Positions 7,264 to 12,223 of a stretch of 12,223 bases of DNA are shown in pieces (position 1 is the stretch's first letter; each line of letters begins with the position of its first letter). Under the pieces are notes generated by a model, which ran no database searches, was not told the origin of the DNA, and worked only from the letters and a program-made list of their open reading frames with translations. Both the position numbers and the translations under genes were made by a program. The DNA comes from an uncultured Saprospiraceae bacterium (GTDB taxonomy: Bacteria > Bacteroidota > Bacteroidia > Chitinophagales > Saprospiraceae), in contig CAKZLT010000037.1 of assembly GCA_937127195.1 (NCBI GenBank), positions 1 to 12,223 on the forward strand. The letters run 5' to 3'.

Positions 7264-8547
7264 CTATTCCAAATCAAAATAAATAATTTTTTTATCAATA
7301 AATCCTTCTTGATAGCGCATTTTTAAGTACTGAGAAGTATTGGGAACATCAAACAAAACGTAGCCCGAATGTGTTTTTTGAGGCGGGATGTAACTATTGA
7401 AACGTTCTTGACTACGCTCTTTTCCCCAAAGACTTGTAGAATACTCATTATAATTTTCATCAATAACACTTGTATTCATTCTCACAAAAATAAAGGTATC
7501 TAACGAGTTATTCTGAATAGTCAAATACACTCTTTCAAAACGATTGTTCTTTGTTGGCGTATAAAAACCTTCTCCATAATCTGTTGAAGTCGAATCAATT
7601 TGATAAACAATTTCCTCCAATTCAAACGGTTCGCCTAATTTGATAGATTCATGTCTTTTTTCTTGTACCGTTCTAGCGTAATCAAATAAACTCACTATTT
7701 GTTTGTAGCGTTTTTTTTCAAAAAAATCTCGATGAAGTGATGCTTCATAAATACCTATTTTTTTGATTTCAATTGGAATTTCACTTTCATGTAATCTTAA
7801 CAAGACCTCTTTCAACAAAATGGTTTGTCTTGAATCATAAAAGCGATTATTTAACAGTTGAATGATTGATTCATTCTCTAACATCAGTGCAAAACATGGC
7901 TTATAAGTCTTTTTATTACGACCTCTTACATTGTGTTGATTGGCTTCTTTCATGTATAAAACGGCACGCTTTATCTTATAAAATGGGATGTTTTTTTCTT
8001 TTGTAAAAAGGAACGATTGAGCTTCTATACTTGTCGAGGTGATTTTAATAAAATTGAACATTCCTGTCATTAAGCTAACAAAAGCTAATAGATTCAGCCA
8101 TTTGAGTAGTAATTTTAACTTGTTTTTGAGTTCAGTTATTTTACGAAGTGAAGGTTGTCGTTTCCAATAATTATCTGGTGTTAATCCTTTTTTTGAACCT
8201 ATTATTAAGAAAATACCACTTATAAAAATTCCTATAAATAAACTAGGAATAATCCATAAAGAAGGGCTAATTAGAGCATCTTCAGCTTCTACAAATAACT
8301 TATTTTGAAGTATAGAAAAGCCTCTAAGAAAAACAGTTGTCATTAATGGAATGGATAACAAACCAATAATAAAGTAAATGGTTTCCCATTTTTTAGGTCG
8401 GCGTTTATTAGGAATGAAGCCGTAAGGAGAGGAAAAAATTTCTATCTGTTGACGTTCAGTTGCAGTATTGACCAGCTTTTTTGCTATTCCAAATAACAAA
8501 AAATACAAACTCCACCACAAAACTATAATCGTCAATGTTGATAGCAT
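7264..8547 (-). CDS. Four-TM membrane protein with C-terminal DUF4352-like domain
   Basis: The product has 427 residues. Four hydrophobic segments are clear: about 4-23, 55-76, 96-117 and 148-168. Residues about 172-265 form a small alternating beta/helix region (an 'FTKEKNIPFYKIKRAVL' stretch, then a helix with LLKEVLLRLHE) that resembles PH-like domains found after transmembrane pairs in bacterial membrane proteins. From about 300 to the end the pattern fits an immunoglobulin-like DUF4352 domain: a GEPFELEEIVY opening strand, FERVYLTIQNNS in the middle, then IPPQKTHSGYVLFDVP and a final strand IIYFDL. DUF4352 is more familiar to me in lipoproteins, so its attachment to a multi-TM protein is less usual. 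Function is unknown. It lies downstream of pyrE on the same strand, but a strong hairpin separates them. Domain calls are from pattern, not search. Confidence 0.78.
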   Translation of the reverse strand: MLSTLTIIVLWWSLYFLLFGIAKKLVNTATERQQIEIFSSPYGFIPNKRRPKKWETIYFIIGLLSIPLMTTVFLRGFSILQNKLFVEAEDALISPSLWIIPSLFIGIFISGIFLIIGSKKGLTPDNYWKRQPSLRKITELKNKLKLLLKWLNLLAFVSLMTGMFNFIKITSTSIEAQSFLFTKEKNIPFYKIKRAVLYMKEANQHNVRGRNKKTYKPCFALMLENESIIQLLNNRFYDSRQTILLKEVLLRLHESEIPIEIKKIGIYEASLHRDFFEKKRYKQIVSLFDYARTVQEKRHESIKLGEPFELEEIVYQIDSTSTDYGEGFYTPTKNNRFERVYLTIQNNSLDTFIFVRMNTSVIDENYNEYSTSLWGKERSQERFNSYIPPQKTHSGYVLFDVPNTSQYLKMRYQEGFIDKKIIYFDLE

Positions 8548-8567
8548 ATATTTTGGTTAATTGATTC

Positions 8568-8639
8568 TGGTTTCTGCTACCGCTGTTTTACGCTAACAGC
8601 GGTAGCAGAAACTAGAAACCAGTATCCAGAAACTAGAAA
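8568..8639 (-). terminator. 17-bp hairpin with flanking 13-bp direct repeats after pyrE
   Basis: TTTCTGCTACCGCTGTT (8571-8587) and its exact complement (8595-8611) enclose a 7-nt loop, just after the pyrE stop in the minus direction. The outer bases CTGGTTTCT (8568-8576) also complement AGAAACCAG (8614-8622), giving a second register. CAGAAACTAGAAA occurs twice, at 8606-8618 and 8627-8639, a 21-bp period that suggests a local tandem duplication of the hairpin foot. No good U tract follows on the minus strand. Confidence 0.55.
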
Positions 8640-8640
8640 A

Positions 8641-9276
8641 CTACACTGCTGGCGACCAAGCTTCTGGATTTTCGCGCCACTTTTTCAAAATATCCATATC
8701 TTCTTCACGAATATATTTCATTTTGAGCGCTTCTTCCAATAAAACGTGGTAATTACTTAAAGTAGTATAAGGACAATTTGCCTTTTCGAATGCTAATTTC
8801 GCCTTTTCGAAACCATAATTAAAAATAGCAATTGTTCCAGCCACTTCGCAACCGCGTTCGCGTAAAGCTTCTACTACACGAATGGCACTTCCGCCTGTCG
8901 AAATCAAATCTTCAACTACCAATACCTTTTCGTTTCCAACCAAATGTCCTTCAACCAAATTTTTTAGGCCGTGTACTTTTGAACGACTGCGTACATAAAC
9001 ATAAGGTAAACCCAACGCATCAGCAACCAAAGCACCGTGCGGAATACCTGCCGTAGCCACTCCAGCAACCATATCAAAATCACCAAAAGCAGCTTTTGCT
9101 TCTGCTGCTAAAGCATCTTTCACTATCGTTCTGGCTTTAGGATATGAAAGTACCTTCCTATTATCACAATAAATAGGCGACTGAATACCCGAAGTCCATA
9201 AAAATGGCTGCAATGGACTTAACAATACGGCTTCTACTTCTAATAACTGTTTGGCAACTTCTGCTGCTACATTCAT
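8641..9276 (-). CDS. pyrE: Orotate phosphoribosyltransferase
   Basis: The enzyme joins orotate to PRPP to make orotidine 5'-monophosphate, the fifth step of de novo UMP synthesis, in the cytoplasm. The 211-residue length is normal for bacterial PyrE. The PRPP-binding motif VLVVEDLISTGGS is at 118-130 with its acidic pair Glu122-Asp123. The mobile catalytic loop RSRSKVHG (96-103) supplies Lys100 and His102. FLWTSGIQSPIYCDNR (25-40) is the N-terminal substrate segment that precedes the fold core. The ATG at 9274-9276 gives the expected N-terminal helix. Its base composition is richer in GC than that of the flanking genes, as often seen for well-expressed core genes. It lies downstream of mltG with 186 nt between, occupied by a long imperfect inverted repeat. 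No other pyr genes are in the window. No catalytic residue is missing. Confidence 0.97.
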   Translation of the reverse strand: MNVAAEVAKQLLEVEAVLLSPLQPFLWTSGIQSPIYCDNRKVLSYPKARTIVKDALAAEAKAAFGDFDMVAGVATAGIPHGALVADALGLPYVYVRSRSKVHGLKNLVEGHLVGNEKVLVVEDLISTGGSAIRVVEALRERGCEVAGTIAIFNYGFEKAKLAFEKANCPYTTLSNYHVLLEEALKMKYIREEDMDILKKWRENPEAWSPAV

Positions 9277-9294
9277 ATTATATATATTTAGAAC

Positions 9295-9455
9295 AGAGAA
9301 GAAAAGACCGTGTTACGCACTTAGAGAAAAGAGACTCCTTTAAAAACGCCCCTTTTAATCTATATTTTTCAAAAGAGTCATACCTGAAAAGATACCACTT
9401 ATAAAAGCATCTCTTTTCTCTAAGCGCGTAGCGCGGTCTCTTTTTCTCTTCTCTC
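9295..9455. repeat. 161-bp long imperfect inverted repeat between mltG and pyrE
   Basis: The core arms 9306-9334 and 9410-9438 (29 nt each) pair at 26 positions, with the other three being transitions (two G-U and one A-C in plus-strand RNA). Outside the core, AGAGAAG (9295-9301) pairs with CTTCTCT (9448-9454) after a 5-nt length difference. The 75-nt interior (9335-9409) contains a minor GACTC/GAGTC dyad. No flanking target-site duplication is obvious. Read in the gene direction it would form the pyrE leader. It may be a decayed miniature element or a regulatory leader. Confidence 0.65.
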
Positions 9456-9462
9456 AAAAAAA

Positions 9463-10509
9463 CTATTTATTATTTCTTTTTTTCTGACGTTGTAAACGCG
9501 AATAAGCGTGATATTTAGCAGCATTATTAAGATGCTGTCTATAACTTTTTGCGAAAGCATGATAACCTGTTCCGCCTGGCTTGGCGCAAAAATAAATATA
9601 ATCGTGATGCTCCAAGTTCAAGGTTTTTTCGATGCTAGATTGCGAAGACATATAAATCGGGCCAGGAGGTAAACCAGCGTATATATAAGTATTATAAGGC
9701 GAATCAATCTCCAAGTGACTATATAAAATACGGCTTAACTTGTAATTTCCAGAAGCGAACTTCGCAGTTGGATCGGCTTCTAAACGCATTCCTTTGCGGT
9801 AACGATTGTAATAAACTCCAGCAACGCGGTCTTTTTCGTCGTTTTTATTCGTTTCTTTTTCTACAATCGAAGCCATAGTATAGACTTCTTCTTTGGTTAG
9901 TCCGAGTTTTTTTGCTTTCGCCAAACGTTCTTCATTCCAGAACTTATCTCGATAGCTAATCATTTTAGAAAACACCTTTTTAGGAGTTGTATTCCAATAA
10001 AAATCGTAAGTGTCAGGGATAAAAGCCGTCATTGCGGTTTCCTTTTTCAAATCAAACTCTGCTAAAAAATCTTCATCCAAAAACACCTTTACAAAATCTA
10101 AAGAATCTGCTTCCAATTGACTCGCCAATAATCCCGCTACGTCTTCAATCGCCCATTTGTTATGAATTGCCATTCGGACAGGAGCCTGTACACCGCCTCT
10201 CAAATGTGAAACTAAAGTTCGATTACTCCAATTTGGTTCTATTTTATAACGCCCTGCACGCATTGGATTTTTGGCATAACTCATTTGCTTTGCAGTCCAT
10301 TCAAAACTAGATAAGTTTTTGACGATTCCTTGTTCTTTGAACTGTTCCATCACTTCTTCAAAAGATGAATTCGTAGGAATGAATACGTATCCATTATTGG
10401 GTAAATCGCTATTGACATTTGGGGTAAAAACCTTTTGGTAGATATTAAATGCAAAATATCCACCGACTAATAATATTCCGAGTATTATATATAATATAAC
10501 TCTTTTCAT
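9463..10509 (-). CDS. mltG: Endolytic murein transglycosylase MltG
   Basis: MltG (YceG family) cuts nascent peptidoglycan glycan strands at the inner membrane and is thought to set their length by terminating elongation. The 348-residue protein has a single N-terminal membrane anchor (about 4-23) and the rest faces the periplasm. An N-terminal LysM-like subdomain spans about 40-105. The catalytic domain carries ASIVEKET (213-220) with the family's catalytic Glu at 217. It also has RLEADPT (242-248), AGLPPGPI (278-285) and the C-terminal GYHAFAKSYRQH (315-326), all characteristic. The C-terminus ends in a basic tail (RLQRQKKRNNK). It is followed by the long inverted repeat and pyrE on the same strand. 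Upstream is a 222-nt gap with alternative stem-loops and the terminator of the preceding gene, so mltG probably starts its own transcript. Confidence 0.96.
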   Translation of the reverse strand: MKRVILYIILGILLVGGYFAFNIYQKVFTPNVNSDLPNNGYVFIPTNSSFEEVMEQFKEQGIVKNLSSFEWTAKQMSYAKNPMRAGRYKIEPNWSNRTLVSHLRGGVQAPVRMAIHNKWAIEDVAGLLASQLEADSLDFVKVFLDEDFLAEFDLKKETAMTAFIPDTYDFYWNTTPKKVFSKMISYRDKFWNEERLAKAKKLGLTKEEVYTMASIVEKETNKNDEKDRVAGVYYNRYRKGMRLEADPTAKFASGNYKLSRILYSHLEIDSPYNTYIYAGLPPGPIYMSSQSSIEKTLNLEHHDYIYFCAKPGGTGYHAFAKSYRQHLNNAAKYHAYSRLQRQKKRNNK

Positions 10510-10595
10510 TTGTGCGAAATCTTAGATTTTGAATAATTCTATTTAAAGAAGATGCACTTCAAAGTGTTTTTATTCTCTTTTTTAAATATTGGTGC

Positions 10596-10639
10596 GAAGT
10601 TCTGAAAAATTATGAACTTCTCTTAGTTATCAAGTTCAT
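10596..10639 (-). promoter_or_regulatory. Alternative stem-loops in the region upstream of mltG
   Basis: GAAGTTC (10596-10602) pairs with GAACTTC (10614-10620). ATGAACTT (10612-10619), which overlaps that second arm, pairs equally well with AAGTTCAT (10632-10639). The middle segment can therefore pair with only one partner at a time. The element lies between the terminator of the upstream gene and the mltG start, about 90 nt before the ATG. No exact -7 octamer was found between it and mltG. Confidence 0.35.
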
Positions 10640-10673
10640 TTATCACTTTTTGTACTTAAAGGTTTTATTTTTT

Positions 10674-10716
10674 TATAAAAAAAGCCTTTGTAAACGGTGT
10701 CGCTTACAAAGGCTTT
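10674..10716 (-). terminator. Intrinsic terminator of the acidic-linker envelope protein gene
   Basis: Arms AAAGCCTTTGTAA (10681-10693) and TTACAAAGGCTTT (10704-10716) are perfect 13-bp complements. In minus-strand RNA the stem extends through one G-U and two more G-C pairs to a 4-nt ACAC loop. It is followed directly by a run of seven U. The wobble pair is compatible only with the minus strand, matching the gene that ends at 10732, 15 nt upstream. Confidence 0.9.
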
Positions 10717-10731
10717 CTAAAAAGAACTTTT

Positions 10732-12069
10732 CTATTCAAAATAGATTAAAGCTTTCTCTTTCAATTTCCATTCATCACCATCTTTAAATACAATTCCTGG
10801 CACTTGTGTAATAATCTTTGTAGCACCTTCATTGTATTCATTTAGGGGTTTACAAACAGGGTATATATATTTATCCTGGTCATTAAATGCACGTAGCACA
10901 GCATTTTCATTATCATAAAAATGAAATTTAGCCTCTGTTGCTCCTATCATTTCAAAGGAATAAACCGACTCCGATGCCTCAAAATTTGATTTCCAAGTAT
11001 TGGTTTCAAAAGAACCTTCTGCATTAGGGGCAGGCATATAAAAATGCTCTGGTCGCACTCTGAATTTGACATTTGTCAAATCTGGAATTTCGTCCGAAAG
11101 TGTTGTTACAGGTGTTTCTTCTTCTTCAATTAGTTCTGTAACAACCTCCTTTTCTCCTTCTTCCTCTTCTTTTGATTCTTCTGATTCTTCTTGAGCTGGT
11201 TCTTGTTTTTCTTTATATGCTTTGAAATCATCTGGCGACCTTTCAGCGAATTTATTCAACTGATTATGTAAATTTTCTACTTCGCCCATTAGACCTTCTA
11301 ACTTTTCTTTTTGCTCATCTACTTTGTTCTGTAAAGCACTTCCTTTATTAGAACTATCAGTATTTGTCGCAGCGTAGTTCGTTTTTCGACCTTTATTTTT
11401 CATCAAAAAGCCATAAATAAAATAAGCTATTATAGCTAATAATATCAACAACAAGCCCCAAAATAACCACTGACTAGAATTAGAATTCGTTGAATAAGGC
11501 TCTGGAATACTGACTGTTGGCTGAATAATTTCTCGCTCTGCTACTGCTTCTGTTGTAGTATCTAAATCTTCTTCACTAGTAATAGCTATAACATCTGGCT
11601 CTACATTAATATCCAAATTAAGTACTTCACGGATATATCCTTCCAAATCCGTCTTGAATCCAGGGTAAGATGTTGGATGATTTTCGGCAAAGACTTGTAT
11701 TTTTTCTTCATCAAAAATATTTATCAGCGTCAAATAATGCTGATTATTACTCTTGCTTTGGTCATAACCACTTTTGTATTCGTTGTGTAGAATATTGACG
11801 ATTTCGAGTGTTTTGGTCGGAATGGGCGTTCTATCACGCAAAAAAGGTCTGATTTTGTAGTAATTACAAAAACGCTGATTGACAATTTCTGTCTGAAATG
11901 TCTTATAGTGTATTTGTCCTTTTTGTTCTTTGAGAGAAAGAGTCGTGAATTCACATATAATTTCGTCAACTAGCTCTTCATAGTCTTGCTGAGATATGTT
12001 TTGGGCTTGTATGGTATTGCCAAAACAGCACAATAATAAGAGTAAACAATAGATTAGTCTCAATTTCAT
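10732..12069 (-). CDS. Envelope protein: signal peptide, single TM, acidic linker, conserved C-terminal domain
   Basis: The product has 445 residues. A signal peptide (1-22, ending IQA before Q) precedes an N-terminal region (23 to about 150) that is helical and rich in Tyr and Gln. A Thr/Glu/Pro-rich stretch follows, then one strong membrane segment (about 201-222), a basic anchor (KNKGRK), a predicted coiled coil (about 246-277) and a very acidic Glu-rich linker (about 286-320). The C-terminal domain (about 335-445) has HFYMPAPNAEGSF, then KFHFYDNENAVLRAFN, YIYPVCKP and a closing ALIYFE strand. I recall similar C-terminal domains in uncharacterised Bacteroidota proteins but know no function. 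With a cleaved signal the N-terminal half would be periplasmic and the coiled coil plus C-terminal domain cytoplasmic, suggesting a transmembrane sensor or scaffold; this is inference. It has its own terminator and a promoter octamer 31 nt upstream. Confidence 0.8.
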   Translation of the reverse strand: MKLRLIYCLLLLLCCFGNTIQAQNISQQDYEELVDEIICEFTTLSLKEQKGQIHYKTFQTEIVNQRFCNYYKIRPFLRDRTPIPTKTLEIVNILHNEYKSGYDQSKSNNQHYLTLINIFDEEKIQVFAENHPTSYPGFKTDLEGYIREVLNLDINVEPDVIAITSEEDLDTTTEAVAEREIIQPTVSIPEPYSTNSNSSQWLFWGLLLILLAIIAYFIYGFLMKNKGRKTNYAATNTDSSNKGSALQNKVDEQKEKLEGLMGEVENLHNQLNKFAERSPDDFKAYKEKQEPAQEESEESKEEEEGEKEVVTELIEEEETPVTTLSDEIPDLTNVKFRVRPEHFYMPAPNAEGSFETNTWKSNFEASESVYSFEMIGATEAKFHFYDNENAVLRAFNDQDKYIYPVCKPLNEYNEGATKIITQVPGIVFKDGDEWKLKEKALIYFE

Positions 12070-12100
12070 ATTTTTTTGTTTATCAATACAAGTCTTTAAA

Positions 12101-12108
12101 CAAATATA
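12101..12108 (-). promoter_or_regulatory. Bacteroidota -7 promoter element for the acidic-linker protein gene
   Basis: On the minus strand this reads TATATTTG, an exact TAnnTTTG match ending 31 nt before the ATG of the acidic-linker protein gene. It predicts a leader of about 25 nt. No clear -33 element lies at 19-21 nt spacing. Confidence 0.45.
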
Positions 12109-12223
12109 GATATTCGTGCATATAATGTTTGGATTAGGGAGTAGGCAATAAATAAACTACCACAAAGAATGGCATTATTTTTTATTTAGACGAGGCAAAA
12201 AACACAGTCCTAGCATCGCTAAG

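Noticed and set aside
7222..9318. TTACGC shared by three junction hairpins (7223-7228, 8588-8593, 9313-9318)
   Set aside because: A six-base word should recur by chance in 12 kb, and it occupies different parts of each structure.
9355..9381. Minus-strand 8-codon ORF (MTLLKNID) inside the long inverted repeat, a possible leader peptide for pyrE
   Set aside because: Too short to distinguish from chance, no run of a regulatory codon, no following terminator with a U tract.
8832..9404. Plus-strand open frames (8832-9056 and 9204-9404) antisense to pyrE and its leader
   Set aside because: Both mirror the pyrE coding strand or run across the inverted repeat; translations look like non-coding shadow sequence.
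10032..10310. Plus-strand open frame antisense to mltG
   Set aside because: Entirely inside mltG, which has all family motifs.
11730..11969. Second minus-strand frame inside the acidic-linker protein gene
   Set aside because: The longer frame has a signal peptide, promoter and terminator; this one has none.
12157..12223. Possible C-terminal tail of another minus-strand gene at the right edge (LAMLGLCFLPRLNKK then stop)
   Set aside because: Only about 15 codons are visible and more than one frame is open over this length, so no gene can be supported.
1..12223. Defence island, prophage, biosynthetic cluster or CRISPR array
   Set aside because: No nuclease, integrase, transposase, toxin-antitoxin pair or regularly spaced direct repeats were found; the patatin gene alone, with no cyclase or effector partner beside it in the visible part, is not evidence of an anti-phage CBASS operon.

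Overview
The window reads as a chromosomal stretch of an AT-rich (roughly one-third GC by eye) member of the Bacteroidota. Three observations support this. One secreted protein ends in a type IX secretion (T9SS) sorting domain. Promoter-like octamers matching the Bacteroidota -7 consensus TAnnTTTG lie 18-31 nt upstream of three start codons. Shine-Dalgarno sequences are essentially absent. The beta-rich secreted domains resemble ones I remember from Saprospiria, but that placement is from memory and tentative.

Layout. 1-813 (-): patatin-like phospholipase, cut by the left edge. 937-1584 (+): multi-pass membrane protein with a degenerate PAP2 phosphatase fold. 1688-2182 (-): SixA-type histidine phosphatase. 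2462-3034 (+): small secreted beta-rich protein. 3178-5124 (-): ABC-F ribosome-associated ATPase. 5125-5547: 423-nt AT-rich divergent intergenic region. 5548-6462 (+): secreted T9SS cargo protein. 6560-7201 (+): lipoprotein with a calcium-loop-like motif. 7264-8547 (-): four-TM protein with a DUF4352-like C-terminal domain. 8641-9276 (-): pyrE. 9463-10509 (-): mltG. 10732-12069 (-): one-TM envelope protein with a long acidic linker. The last 154 nt hold that gene's probable promoter and nothing else I can support.

The gene order looks like ordinary core and envelope content, not a defence island, prophage or biosynthetic cluster. I see no transposase, integrase, tRNA, rRNA or CRISPR array. 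The genes do not form an obvious single pathway. Several (patatin, PAP2-like protein, T9SS cargo, lipoprotein, MltG, acidic-linker protein) act at or beyond the membrane. pyrE and the ABC-F gene are housekeeping.

The most distinctive feature is between the genes. Most junctions from 1584 rightwards carry a different, long, often perfect inverted repeat. Only some look like classical intrinsic terminators with a U tract. Several contain overlapping, mutually exclusive stems. The second point of interest is the PAP2-like protein, which keeps the motif spacing of the family but appears to have lost both catalytic histidines.
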